From CBFIHN01 sp965662575 (GTDB lineage Bacteria > Pseudomonadota > Gammaproteobacteria > Francisellales > CACEW01): a DNA stretch of 48,965 nt. Location of the stretch: contig CBFIHN010000008.1 of NCBI GenBank assembly GCA_965662575.1, forward strand, positions 1 to 48,965. The letters are read 5' to 3'. The notes beneath the pieces are model-generated. The model was given only the letters and a program-made list of their open reading frames with translations, ran no database searches and was not told the origin of the DNA. Shown here piece after piece: positions 1-8,334 of the stretch (position 1 is the first letter of the stretch; every line of letters starts with the position of its first letter). The position numbers were made by a program, and so were the translations under genes.

Positions 1-496
1 TGAATATTTTGACATGATCACCAAATCCTGTTGATCCTAAAATCACCTTTTTCACTGTTGAAATACGGTTATTTTGTTCATAGCTAATATTTAGCGTATA
101 ACGATGTGTTTGACCGAGTTGGGTTGTGTGAGGTGTAAAGTCAAAATTGATACGACAAGATTGGTTAGCAGAGAGGGTTTTTCCCGTACAATCATTTTGG
201 CCAATGGTGACACTTTGACTGTTATCACCGGTTAGCCACACATCATGGATTGATAGTTTATTAGCCGTTGTATTTTGCGTGACAGATAATGCTGAATCAG
301 CCAAGGTATTGGTGATAGTGATAGAGGTGACGGTATCTTGCCCTGGATTAGCCAATAGCGCATTATTTGACAGCAGTAAATTATCGCCACCGGTGGCTGG
401 GGTTTGTCCGCCGCCCCCACTGCTGCAGCTGCTCAGTAGGCATATACTGCTTAAGGCCAGTGTGACAAGGGGAATGTGTTTTTTGTTATTTATCAT
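1..496 (-). CDS. Secreted lipoprotein with immunoglobulin-like (ASH-type) repeat, cut by the window edge
   Basis: The reading frame stays open from the ATG to the left edge (165 codons), so the C-terminus is missing. The N-terminus is a lipoprotein signal: two Lys, a hydrophobic stretch, then lipobox L-S-S-C with Cys24, followed by a Ser/Gly-rich linker. The remaining residues are beta-strand-like, with a pattern near the middle (Cys, then L-S-A-N-Q-S-C and I-N-F-D-F-T-P) that resembles the ASPM/SPD-2/Hydin-type or 'choice-of-anchor' domains of bacterial surface proteins. The domain match is from memory and is inference. The inner ATG at 496 was chosen because GGAG lies 9 bases upstream; an ATG at 502 would leave only 3 bases. 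It is probably an outer-membrane-anchored protein exposed to periplasm or surface. Function unknown. Confidence 0.75.
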   Translation of the reverse strand, partial: MINNKKHIPLVTLALSSICLLSSCSSGGGGQTPATGGDNLLLSNNALLANPGQDTVTSITITNTLADSALSVTQNTTANKLSIHDVWLTGDNSQSVTIGQNDCTGKTLSANQSCRINFDFTPHTTQLGQTHRYTLNISYEQNNRISTVKKVILGSTGFGDHVKIF

Positions 497-548
497 GAAC
501 ATTAACTCCAAAAATCAAGGTTGATGCTCATTCCTTAAGCAATATGTC

Positions 549-580
549 TAAAGATTAAATCCTGGGAATGAGAGCCCAGG
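549..580 (-). terminator. Hairpin with T-rich tail downstream of sucB
   Basis: Read on the minus strand, CCTGGG and CCCAGG form a 6-bp stem with an 8-base loop, followed by ATTTAATCTTT. It lies about 95 bases past the sucB stop and could end the sdh-suc transcript. The tail is not a pure T-run, so termination is plausible rather than certain. The right side (GCCCAGGCTC) reappears at 4801-4810, so this may instead be a copy of a dispersed palindrome. Confidence 0.4.
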
Positions 581-607
581 CTCTTTCGTGGTCAGGGTTT
601 TTAGGAT

Positions 608-654
608 ATATCGTTACTTATCGGTCTGAATGATGGATAAATAAGTCACGATAT
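608..654. repeat. Long inverted repeat downstream of sucB
   Basis: Arms 608-621 and 641-654 are 14 bases each and pair at 13 of 14 positions (single T/C mismatch), separated by a 19-base loop. The left arm is ATATCGT-T-ACTTAT and the right arm its near-exact complement. The element begins about 20 bases after the sucB stop codon. It could be a processing or 3'-stabilising hairpin, or a dyad operator. There is no T-run beside it, so it is not a textbook terminator. Confidence 0.55.
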
Positions 655-675
655 AATGATCAGTGGGTGGTGTAT

Positions 676-1839
676 CTAGGCTCCAAGTAACATTCGCGCA
701 GGGTTTTCAATAAACTCTTTCATTGTACGCAAGAAGCTAACAGAATCTTTACCATCGATAATCCGATGATCATAAGACAAGGCTAAATACATGATCGGGC
801 GGATTTTGATTTCACCATCAACCACATGCGGACGTTCAACAATATTATGCATTCCTAAAATGGCACTTTGTGGTTGGTTGATGATGGGTGTTGATAACAT
901 GGAGCCAAAAGTCCCACCGTTGGTAATGGTGAATGTTCCGCCTTGCATGTCTTCAATGCCTAAACTACCCTCACGTGCGCGCACCGCATAATCACGAATT
1001 TTTGCTTCAATTTGTGCCATGGACAGTTGGTCAACATCGCGAACCACTGGAACAACCAAGCCGCGAGGCGAAGAAACCGCGACACTAATGTCATAGTAAC
1101 CATGATAAACCATATCATCGCCATCAATAGAGGCATTAACCGCAGGGAATAGTTTTAGCGCTTCGGTTGCGGCTTTCAAGAAGAACGACATAAAGCCAAG
1201 GCGTGTGCCGTGTTTTTTCTCAAAGTCATCCTTAAATTCAGCACGTAAAGTTTTCACAGCATGCATATCGACTTCATTAAAGGTGGTTAAAATCGCATTA
1301 TTGTGCTGGACATCTAATAATCGTTTAGCCACTGTTTTACGCAGACGTGTCATGGGTACGCGTTCTTCAATACGCGCACCAGAAGCGATAAATTGTGTCA
1401 CATCATGTTTAGTCACACGGCCCGCTTTGCCAGTGCCTGGCACATCGTTGGCGTTAATCTCATGTTCGGACAACACACGACGTGCTGCCGGCCCGACTGG
1501 GGCATCGCCAACAGCCATTTTGTCAGTTTTAGTTGGTGTTGTTTTAGATTCAGTTTGAGCTTGAGCAGCAGGTTGGGCTACCGGTGCTGATGTTTTGCCT
1601 TCGCCTGCAATCAGTTCACCAACCACCTCTTCACTGGTTACCGTGTCACCTTCTGCCTTTGTGCATTTGCTAATTGTACCGCTAGCAATGGCGGGAACTT
1701 CCATGACCACTTTGTCTGTTTCAACTTCTAGCAAAATGTCGCCTTCGTTGACCACATCACCTTCGGCAACATGCCATGCAGCGATTTCACCTTCTGAAAC
1801 AGATTCAGGAAACATGGGGACTTTAATTTCTATGCTCAT
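676..1839 (-). CDS. sucB: Dihydrolipoyllysine-residue succinyltransferase (E2 of 2-oxoglutarate dehydrogenase)
   Basis: E2 core of the 2-oxoglutarate dehydrogenase complex, moving the succinyl group from E1 to CoA in the TCA cycle (cytoplasm). Domains: one lipoyl domain (about 1-77) with the lipoylated lysine in E-T-D-K43; an Ala/Gln/Thr-rich linker; the peripheral E3-binding domain (about 110-150, P-A-A-R-R-V-L-S-E); and the acyltransferase domain with D-H-R-I-I-D-G, giving His358 and Asp362. Length 387 is normal for a single-lipoyl SucB. An AAGG sits about 7 bases before the ATG. It is the last gene of sdhCDAB-sucAB, 152 bases after sucA. The E3 gene (lpd) is not in the window. Confidence 0.97.
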   Translation of the reverse strand: MSIEIKVPMFPESVSEGEIAAWHVAEGDVVNEGDILLEVETDKVVMEVPAIASGTISKCTKAEGDTVTSEEVVGELIAGEGKTSAPVAQPAAQAQTESKTTPTKTDKMAVGDAPVGPAARRVLSEHEINANDVPGTGKAGRVTKHDVTQFIASGARIEERVPMTRLRKTVAKRLLDVQHNNAILTTFNEVDMHAVKTLRAEFKDDFEKKHGTRLGFMSFFLKAATEALKLFPAVNASIDGDDMVYHGYYDISVAVSSPRGLVVPVVRDVDQLSMAQIEAKIRDYAVRAREGSLGIEDMQGGTFTITNGGTFGSMLSTPIINQPQSAILGMHNIVERPHVVDGEIKIRPIMYLALSYDHRIIDGKDSVSFLRTMKEFIENPARMLLGA

Positions 1840-1922
1840 TTTTTTACCTTTTTATTGTTGCTCTCAGGCTTTTAATTAACGGTTATACTCTCTAGTTTGC
1901 CACGGGCACGTCAACGATTGGG

Positions 1923-1987
1923 CATTCCTCAAGGGAATGACTATCGGGGCTGGTTTTATCCTTGCAATTAACCATTATGGGGCAAGG
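1923..1987 (-). other. Two small stem-loops in the sucA-sucB spacer
   Basis: The 152-base spacer holds two perfect 6-bp stems: CATTCC/GGAATG around a 5-base loop (1923-1939), and CCTTGC/GCAAGG at 1960-1965 and 1982-1987 around a 16-base loop, just after the sucA stop. Neither has a T-tail on the minus strand. They could shape relative sucA/sucB output by RNA processing, but this is inference; short stems of this size are common by chance. Confidence 0.3.
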
Positions 1988-1991
1988 TTGA

Positions 1992-4775
1992 TCAGCTAAG
2001 CTTTAGTGCTTTATGCACTAATGCTTGTTGCTGTTCCTTAAACAAGGCAGGATAACCAACAGCAGGTGATGCAAAGGCTTCGCGCCCAGCATGTTTTAAT
2101 TCCCCACCTTGTGGTAATAAGTGCCACAATTTCGCCCGGATTTGTCGCCATGCGCCTTGGTTAATGGGTTCTTCCTGGCACCAGACAAATTCTTTTGCGT
2201 TGTGATAACTTGCCAATGTCTTTTCAATTGCTGCTTCTGGGTAAGGATAAAGCTGCTCAATGCGAATGAGCGCAACATCTTTCATCTCATGTTCACGGCG
2301 TGTTGCTAACAAGTCATAATAAACTTTGCCAGAACACATGACGACGCGGTTAATGTCAGGCTTTTTCAAGTCATCAATTTCATCAATCACTAACTCAAAC
2401 TGACCGTCAGCCAATTCATCAAAAGTGGATACGGCCAAAGGATGACGCAGTAAGCTTTTGGGGGTCATAACAATCAAGGGTTTTCGCACTGGGCGTAGCA
2501 TTTGGCGTCGAATCATGTGATATGTCTGTGCCGGGGTGCTGGGTATGCACACCTGCATATTATCATGGGCGCATAGTTGTAAATAACGTTCCAAGCGTGC
2601 AGAGGAATGTTCTGCTCCCATGCCTTCTTGACCATGTGGCAGATATAATACCAAGCCACATAAGCGTCCCCATTTTTCTTCTGCAGAAGAAATAAATTGA
2701 TCAATAACCACTTGGGCGGTATTGGCAAAATCACCAAATTGTGCCTCCCAAATTACTAAGCGCTCAGGTGATGAGCAGCCATACCCATATTCAAATGCCA
2801 TCACCGCTTCTTCTGATAGCAGTGAATTGATAATAGTCATATCTGCTTGGTTTTGATCAATATGCGCTAGTGGCATATAGGTTTCACCCGTCTTTTGATC
2901 GTGGATAGTGGCGTGACGGTGGGCAAAGGTACCGCGTTGTGCATCTTCCCCAGAAAGACGAATCGGGTAGCCCGCTTTTAATAGGGTTGCATAAGCTAAC
3001 ACTTCGGCATAGCCCCAATTAATTGGCTTCTCACCGCGGGTCATCAGGGCACGATCTTCAAGTGTTTTACCGACTTGTTTTTGTGGTGAAAAGCCTGGTG
3101 GTAGCGTTTCCAGTGATCGCGCAACATCAAGCAGGGTTTGCTTTGGCATGGTGGTGTTATGGGCAATATCCCAAGGCTGATTTAGGTGCGGTTCCCAATC
3201 AACAACGAATTTGGGGTTGCGCTCTTTTTCAGTCAGTTCGACCACCGGCTTTCCTGCAACCAATAAGTCACGGTAAGCTTTGTTTAATTGGTCGGCTTCT
3301 GCTTGTTCAATGTCTTGGCGCGCAATTAACTGTTGGGCATAGACTTGAGCTGTGACGGGTTGTTGACGAATTTTGGCATACATCAGTGGCTGTGTTGCAC
3401 GTGCTTCGTCGGCTTCATTATGGCCATGACGGCGGTAACAAACTAGATCTAAGACCACGTCTTTGTTGAATTTCATGCGGTAGTCAATCGCGATTTGTGT
3501 TGCACGTAATACCGCCTCAGCATCATCACCATTAACATGCAAAATTAAGGCATCAATCATTTTAGCGATATCAGTGGAGTATAAGGAACTACGTGAATCC
3601 TGTGGGTCGGTCGTGAATCCCACTTGGTTATTGATGACGATATGTATGGAGCCACCGGTCGTGTAACCTTCAAGCTGGGACATCGCCAGGGTCTCCATCA
3701 CAACGCCTTGTCCGGCAAATGCAGCATCACCGTGGATTTGAATGGGTAAGACGCTATCGCGATTGCTATCACGGCGTGCTTGGCGTGCGCGGACGGAACC
3801 TTCAACCACGGGAGCAACAATCTCAAGATGCGATGGGTTAAAAGCTAGGGCAACATGGATGCGCTCATTGCCCACTTTGACATCGGATGAAAAGCCCATA
3901 TGATATTTGACATCACCAGCGAGTAAGCTCTCATCATGAACACCTTTGAATTCACTGAATAAGTGTTCGGGAGATTTTCCAACAATATTCACTAAGACAT
4001 TTAAGCGGCCACGGTGTGCCATACCAATAACAACTTCACGGACTTTGCCAGTCGCGCAGGCACGGATTAATGTTTCATCGATCATAGGAATCAGTGAATC
4101 CCCACCTTCTAATGAAAAACGTTTTTGCCCAGCAAATTGTTGGTCAAGATACTTTTCTAAGCCATTGGCCGCGGTCAGTCGCTGTAGTAACCATAACTTT
4201 TTCTCTTTAGAAATAGTTGGCTGTTGACCTTCCATTTGCTCGCGAATCCAGCATCGCTCTTCATGGTTGCTGATATGCATATATTCACAACCAATACTAC
4301 TGCAATATGTTGCTTGTAATTTTTCAATCGCTTGTTTTAAGGTCGTTTGAGTAAACCCTGGTATCGTCGATAAATCAAAATTTGCGGAGAGATCACTATC
4401 GCTCAAGCCATGATAAGCTAAATCTAGCTCGGGTGTCTTGGCGGGCTTCATCAAGCCTAAGGGGTCAATTGTCGCATGGCGATGGCCTAAAGCGCGATAG
4501 GCGCGGACCAAATCTAATACAGCGATTAAACGTGAATCACTGCCATTCGCGGCGACTTTGGGTTGCTGTGCTAAATCTATAAACGCTTGTTGTATTGGTG
4601 TATGTGCGCGATCGGTTGTGGTCTGGCCTTGTGTCAGCTGTTTAAAATATTGTCGCCAGCTGGGCTCAACTGACTCAGGGTTTGCTAAGTAATCTTCGTA
4701 AATTGCTTCAAGATAAGCACTGTTATTGCCAGTTAACTGTGAGGACTTCCACGCGTCCTTCATCGATTCTGCCAT
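1992..4775 (-). CDS. sucA: 2-oxoglutarate dehydrogenase E1 component
   Basis: Thiamine-diphosphate-dependent decarboxylase that oxidises 2-oxoglutarate and succinylates the SucB lipoyl group. The 927-residue length matches the family (E. coli about 933). The N-terminal segment with S-A-Y-L-E-A-I-Y-E-D-Y and W-R-Q-Y-F is the standard E1o core-binding region. G-M-A-H-R-G-R-L-N-V-L carries the active-site histidine; H-L-E-I-V-A-P-V-V-E-G-S and G-D-A-A-F-A-G-Q-G (Mg/ThDP motif, ending in I-N-N-Q-V-G-F-T-T) follow. The C-terminal transketolase-like part has E-Y-G-Y and W-E-A-Q-F-G-D-F-A-N. AAGG lies 6 bases before the ATG. It follows sdhB by 163 bases and precedes sucB. Confidence 0.98.
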   Translation of the reverse strand: MAESMKDAWKSSQLTGNNSAYLEAIYEDYLANPESVEPSWRQYFKQLTQGQTTTDRAHTPIQQAFIDLAQQPKVAANGSDSRLIAVLDLVRAYRALGHRHATIDPLGLMKPAKTPELDLAYHGLSDSDLSANFDLSTIPGFTQTTLKQAIEKLQATYCSSIGCEYMHISNHEERCWIREQMEGQQPTISKEKKLWLLQRLTAANGLEKYLDQQFAGQKRFSLEGGDSLIPMIDETLIRACATGKVREVVIGMAHRGRLNVLVNIVGKSPEHLFSEFKGVHDESLLAGDVKYHMGFSSDVKVGNERIHVALAFNPSHLEIVAPVVEGSVRARQARRDSNRDSVLPIQIHGDAAFAGQGVVMETLAMSQLEGYTTGGSIHIVINNQVGFTTDPQDSRSSLYSTDIAKMIDALILHVNGDDAEAVLRATQIAIDYRMKFNKDVVLDLVCYRRHGHNEADEARATQPLMYAKIRQQPVTAQVYAQQLIARQDIEQAEADQLNKAYRDLLVAGKPVVELTEKERNPKFVVDWEPHLNQPWDIAHNTTMPKQTLLDVARSLETLPPGFSPQKQVGKTLEDRALMTRGEKPINWGYAEVLAYATLLKAGYPIRLSGEDAQRGTFAHRHATIHDQKTGETYMPLAHIDQNQADMTIINSLLSEEAVMAFEYGYGCSSPERLVIWEAQFGDFANTAQVVIDQFISSAEEKWGRLCGLVLYLPHGQEGMGAEHSSARLERYLQLCAHDNMQVCIPSTPAQTYHMIRRQMLRPVRKPLIVMTPKSLLRHPLAVSTFDELADGQFELVIDEIDDLKKPDINRVVMCSGKVYYDLLATRREHEMKDVALIRIEQLYPYPEAAIEKTLASYHNAKEFVWCQEEPINQGAWRQIRAKLWHLLPQGGELKHAGREAFASPAVGYPALFKEQQQALVHKALKLS

Positions 4776-4788
4776 GGTAGACCTTAAT

Positions 4789-4931
4789 CCTGGAGCTTAA
4801 GCCCAGGCTCCTTGCGGCGTTGTTTTCCAAAGAAGAGCGGCCGTATCGCTTCATCTCGGTCGTCATTGTGCTCAGATGCAGCACACGCGAAATATGACTG
4901 GGGATGTAATGCCCCGCTGTTTGTTACGGGG
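4789..4931. repeat. Palindrome-rich sdhB-sucA spacer (REP-like)
   Basis: The 163-base gap contains three dyads: CCTGG/CCAGG with GCTTAAGC between (4789-4807), a perfect TGTGCT/AGCACA stem with 7-base loop (4867-4885), and a CCCCG/CGGGG stem (4912-4931). The GCCCAGGCTC segment recurs near 575 past sucB. No reading frame of note. The density of dyads suggests an extragenic palindromic repeat or a decayed MITE inside the operon. No second full copy exists in the window. Confidence 0.4.
4912..4931 (-). terminator. GC hairpin just after sdhB stop
   Basis: On the minus strand CCCCG pairs with CGGGG, extended by one G-U wobble, starting 7 bases after the sdhB stop. The tail is GCATTACATC, poor in T, so it may attenuate or protect sdh mRNA rather than stop transcription. 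It belongs to a family of similar hairpins after nadE, the 10074 gene and ahcY. Confidence 0.45.
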
Positions 4932-4938
4932 TTTATCA

Positions 4939-5661
4939 TTACACTGCTTGTTTTAACATGGCCGAACGAAGTTTACCAATGGCTTTCGTTGGGTTTAAGC
5001 CTTTCGGGCAGACGCTGACACAATTCATAATGCCACGACAACGGAATACACTAAAGGGATCTTCCAGAGCTTTAAGACGGTCTTCCGTTGCAACATCTCG
5101 ACTATCAACAACAAAGCGATAGGCTTGCAATAAGCCCGCGGGGCCAATAAATTTATCCGGGTTCCACCAAAAAGAAGGGCAAGAGGTTGTGCAGCATGCG
5201 CATAAGATACACTCATATAGACCATCCAGTTTGGCTCGTTCTTCAGGGGATTGCAGATACTCTTTAGCTGGCTTGGGTTCTTCGCCTTGTAAGAATGGTT
5301 TAACCTTCTCGTAGTTTTTATAGAACTGCCCCATATCAACGATTAAATCACGAACCACGGGTAAGCCAGGCAATGGGCGAATGACAATCGGTGTTTTGAG
5401 GTCGGATAAGTGCGTAATACAGGCCAAACGGTTTTGGCCATTGATATTCATGCCATCAGAGCCACAAACGCCCTCACGGCAAGAACGACGCAACGATAAG
5501 GTTGGGTCTTGTTCTTTGAGCATTTCTAGTGCGGTAAGCACCATCATATCTTCACCCGGTTTAATATCGAGTTCGTAGTCTTGCATGCGAGGTTTTTGAT
5601 CAACCTCTGGATTGTAGCGATAGATTTTGAATTTACATGGTTTGTTACTTGTTTCTGCCAT
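4939..5661 (-). CDS. sdhB: Succinate dehydrogenase iron-sulfur subunit
   Basis: Electron-transfer subunit of complex II, passing electrons from SdhA FAD to quinone at the inner membrane. All three cluster motifs are visible: [2Fe-2S] with Cys61, Cys66, Asp69 and Cys81 (S-C-R-E-G-V-C-G-S-D-G); [4Fe-4S] C-I-L-C-A-C-C-T-T-S-C-P; and [3Fe-4S] C-R-G-I-M-N-C followed by C-P-K-G-L-N-P. At 240 residues it has normal length. The stop of sdhA is 2 bases before this ATG, implying coupled translation. Confidence 0.98.
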   Translation of the reverse strand: MAETSNKPCKFKIYRYNPEVDQKPRMQDYELDIKPGEDMMVLTALEMLKEQDPTLSLRRSCREGVCGSDGMNINGQNRLACITHLSDLKTPIVIRPLPGLPVVRDLIVDMGQFYKNYEKVKPFLQGEEPKPAKEYLQSPEERAKLDGLYECILCACCTTSCPSFWWNPDKFIGPAGLLQAYRFVVDSRDVATEDRLKALEDPFSVFRCRGIMNCVSVCPKGLNPTKAIGKLRSAMLKQAV

Positions 5662-5663
5662 GA

Positions 5664-7433
5664 CTAGTACACCCGTTCTTTCGGTTCAAAGGCTTTCATG
5701 CTCTTGGGTTTTCGGTTAACTTCCCGGGTACTAGTTCTATCTTCTTTGGCAAAGTACAAGCTATGCTTTAACCAGTTATCATTATCATGTTCTGGAAAGT
5801 CTTCCCGTGCGTGGGCACCGCGAGTTTCAGTTCTAAAGTTAGCTAACACAGCAGTTGACATCGCAACATCCATTAAATTATCAAGTTCTAATGCTTCGAT
5901 ACGCATGGTGTTAAATTTCTGTGATTTATCATCAAGTTTAGCGTGCATTAGGCGTTCGCGCAATTTTTTCAGTGCTTCTAGTCCTGGCGTCATAAACTCA
6001 GCCTGACGGAATACACCAAAATCACGCTGCATAATTTTCTTCATCTCAGCACGGATTGCGAATAGGTCTTCGCCGTCTTGTGTATTATCCCAACGATCAA
6101 CACGAGCAAAGGCTTGTTTGGTGTCGTCATCAGAAATGGAATGTGTATCCATGCCTTGATCAAGCGCTTCAGATAGATGGATGCCGGCAGAGCGACCAAA
6201 GACGACTAAATCAAGTAATGAATTACTGCCTAAGCGATTGGCGCCATGTACTGAAACACTAGCACACTCGCCAACGGCGTAAAGCCCTTGAATAATTTTA
6301 TCTTTACCCGCGGTGGTTTGTGTGATCACTTGGCCATGCATGTTCGTCGGAATACCCCCCATCATATAGTGACAAGTGGGTACGACCGGAATCGGTTGTG
6401 TTACCGGGTCAACGTGGGCAAATGTTTTTGCTGACTCACGAATGCCAGGCAGGCGTTTGCTGATCACCTCTTCACCCAAGTGGGTTAAATCTAGCTCAAC
6501 ATAATCAATTCCTTCAGGATTAAATCCACGACCTTCGCGCATTTCTAACGCACTAGAACGAGAAACAACATCACGGCAAGCCAAGTCTTTGGCATTTGGC
6601 GCGTAGCGCTCCATATATCGTTCACCTGCTTTATTCCGTAAAACACCCCCTTCGCCACGACAGCCTTCGGTCACTAAAACACCGGCACCAGCAATGCCAG
6701 TTGGGTGGAATTGCCAGAATTCCATATCTTGCACTGGCGCTCCAGCACGTAAAGCCATACCAATACCATCGCCAGTATTGATAAAGGCGTTGGTGGTTGA
6801 TTCAAAGATACGACCTGCACCACCGGTGGCTAAAATCACCGCTTTAGTTTTAAAGACGGCTTTTTCACCCGTTTCCATGCATAGCGCACTGACACCCGAG
6901 ATTTTGTCTTTGCCGGCCTTGATCAAATCCAGGGCATACCATTCATTGTAGAAGTGGGTTTGCGCTTTGATGTTGCCTTGATAAAGTGTATGTAGCATCG
7001 CATGACCTGTGCGATCAGAAGCAGCACAAGTGCGTTGCGCAATTTTGGCTGGATCATATTCGCGTGACATTCCACCAAATGCACGTTGGTAAATACGTCC
7101 GCTATCTAAACGTGAAAAGGGCATGCCCATATGTTCAAGTTCATAAATCGCTTTGGGTGCGTTTTCACACATATACTCGATACAGTCTTGGTCCCCAATA
7201 TAGTCAGACCCCTTGACGGTGTCATACATATGCCATTGCCATTTGTCCTCATGAACATTGCCTAGCGCTGCGGCAATGCCACCCTGTGCTGAAACCGTAT
7301 GTGAGCGTGTTGGAAATACTTTAGAGATGACAGCAACTTTTTTACCTGCCTCAGCTAACTGTAAACCAGCACGAAGACCTGCACCACCGGCGCCAACAAC
7401 AATAGCGTCAAATTCAAAACTTGCAATACTCAT
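5664..7433 (-). CDS. sdhA: Succinate dehydrogenase flavoprotein subunit
   Basis: Catalytic subunit oxidising succinate to fumarate. The N-terminal dinucleotide fold G-A-G-G-A-G (14-19) and R-S-H45-T-V-S-A-Q-G-G, with His45 as the covalent FAD attachment site, are present. H-P-T-G (fumarate-reductase/SDH capping region) and the C-terminal R-G-A-H-A-R-E-D segment are also intact. Length 589 is typical. It starts 3 bases after the sdhD stop and sits between sdhD and sdhB in the standard sdhCDAB order. Confidence 0.98.
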   Translation of the reverse strand: MSIASFEFDAIVVGAGGAGLRAGLQLAEAGKKVAVISKVFPTRSHTVSAQGGIAAALGNVHEDKWQWHMYDTVKGSDYIGDQDCIEYMCENAPKAIYELEHMGMPFSRLDSGRIYQRAFGGMSREYDPAKIAQRTCAASDRTGHAMLHTLYQGNIKAQTHFYNEWYALDLIKAGKDKISGVSALCMETGEKAVFKTKAVILATGGAGRIFESTTNAFINTGDGIGMALRAGAPVQDMEFWQFHPTGIAGAGVLVTEGCRGEGGVLRNKAGERYMERYAPNAKDLACRDVVSRSSALEMREGRGFNPEGIDYVELDLTHLGEEVISKRLPGIRESAKTFAHVDPVTQPIPVVPTCHYMMGGIPTNMHGQVITQTTAGKDKIIQGLYAVGECASVSVHGANRLGSNSLLDLVVFGRSAGIHLSEALDQGMDTHSISDDDTKQAFARVDRWDNTQDGEDLFAIRAEMKKIMQRDFGVFRQAEFMTPGLEALKKLRERLMHAKLDDKSQKFNTMRIEALELDNLMDVAMSTAVLANFRTETRGAHAREDFPEHDNDNWLKHSLYFAKEDRTSTREVNRKPKSMKAFEPKERVY

Positions 7434-7436
7434 CGT

Positions 7437-7787
7437 CTAACCCCACAAAATGCTAATACACCAAACAACGTAGGCGATAAATGCTAAGATGACTAAAATC
7501 TGTAGCACCGCTCGCCCCATGGCGCAATGAATGTAATCAGTGAAAATTGTCCACATGCCAACCCAAGCATGCGCAATCAAGCTTAAGAGTGCCAGGACAG
7601 TGAATAGGCGCATCCAAGTGCAGGCAAATAAACCATTCCAGTGGGCAAAATCGAGATGCGGATGACCAAGAAAATAGCCGACTAAAAATAGACTATACAA
7701 TGCCAGTATAATCGCTGAAACGCGTTGAACTAAAAAATCTTTAAGACCACTGCGAGTCAAACCTGTCACGCTGCTTACCATAACCAT
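7437..7787 (-). CDS. sdhD: Succinate dehydrogenase membrane anchor subunit
   Basis: Small hydrophobic anchor (116 residues) with three predicted membrane helices, contributing to heme b and the quinone site. Recognisable features: L-K-D-F-L-V-Q-R-V-S-A (first helix lead-in), H-A-W-V-G-M-W with the heme-side His, and T-D-Y-I-H with the quinone-site Tyr. The sdhD start overlaps sdhC by 13 bases. A second ATG two codons in (7781) is an equally possible start. Confidence 0.93.
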   Translation of the reverse strand: MVMVSSVTGLTRSGLKDFLVQRVSAIILALYSLFLVGYFLGHPHLDFAHWNGLFACTWMRLFTVLALLSLIAHAWVGMWTIFTDYIHCAMGRAVLQILVILAFIAYVVWCISILWG

Positions 7788-8155
7788 ACTCCTAACAATA
7801 CAATGGCAATGACGGCTACAAGTAGTACGACAATAGAAGCAACTTTGCCACTAAATTTCTCTTCAAAAAAACCAATATCCATCAGTAAGTGCTTAACACC
7901 AGCAATCAGGTGGTAGACCAAGGCTGATAAAAATACCCAGAAAAAGAATTTTGCCCAGTGACTGGTAAAGCAAGCCTGCACAGCTGAAAAGCCGTGTGCA
8001 GAGTGCAATGATATGGCAAAAACCCACAATAAAAATGGGATAAAGATAAACAATAATATACCAGAAATGCGGTGTAGAATTGAGGTAATGGCAGTGATTG
8101 GAAAACGATATTGGCTAATTGAATTTAAGCCAATATTGCGAGGTCTAGAATCCAT
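7775..8155 (-). CDS. sdhC: Succinate dehydrogenase cytochrome b556 subunit
   Basis: 126-residue, three-helix anchor of complex II. R-P-x-N near the N-terminus, F-P-I-T-A-I-T-S-I-L-H-R-I-S-G and the heme-ligand motif Y-H82-L-I-A-G-x-x-H-L-L-M-D are all present; His82 aligns with E. coli His84. First gene of the operon: AGGAG lies 7 bases before the ATG and an extended -10 promoter about 30 bases upstream. Confidence 0.95.
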   Translation of the reverse strand: MDSRPRNIGLNSISQYRFPITAITSILHRISGILLFIFIPFLLWVFAISLHSAHGFSAVQACFTSHWAKFFFWVFLSALVYHLIAGVKHLLMDIGFFEEKFSGKVASIVVLLVAVIAIVLLGVWLW

Positions 8156-8185
8156 GTGGTGACTCCTAAGAAAACATCGCCGCGT

Positions 8186-8194
8186 ATTCTAGCA
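8186..8194 (-). promoter_or_regulatory. Extended -10 promoter of the sdh-suc operon
   Basis: Minus-strand TG-C-TAGAAT lies so that transcription would begin about 24 bases before the sdhC ATG. The -35 region is poor (TTTCGA at 18 bases), as expected for an extended -10 element. Nothing resembling a clear operator was recognised. Confidence 0.45.
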
Positions 8195-8292
8195 CAATGT
8201 TGTCGATCATCGAAATCAATTGTTCAATACAGCCGCACGTTGATGCTTTGCGCGAAAGTACCGCCCAAAATTAATAAGAGTGTATGAGTTCA

Positions 8293-8301
8293 TGCTATGA
8301 T
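8293..8301 (+). promoter_or_regulatory. Extended -10 promoter of nadE
   Basis: TG-C-TATGAT on the plus strand is the extended -10 form, with only a weak TTAATA-like -35 at 19 bases. The predicted start of transcription is about 27 bases before the nadE ATG. It is divergent from the sdh promoter, about 100 bases away. Confidence 0.4.
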
Positions 8302-8334
8302 GAATCTTCACAGCAATTGATTTTTTAAACACTC

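Noticed and set aside
2096..3355. Several 60-110-codon frames antisense to sucA (and similar ones antisense to sdhA, ahcY, metK, nrdJ and others)
   Set aside because: Shadows of real genes: low-quality compositions, no ribosome sites, no recognisable motifs, and fully covered by confident coding sequences.
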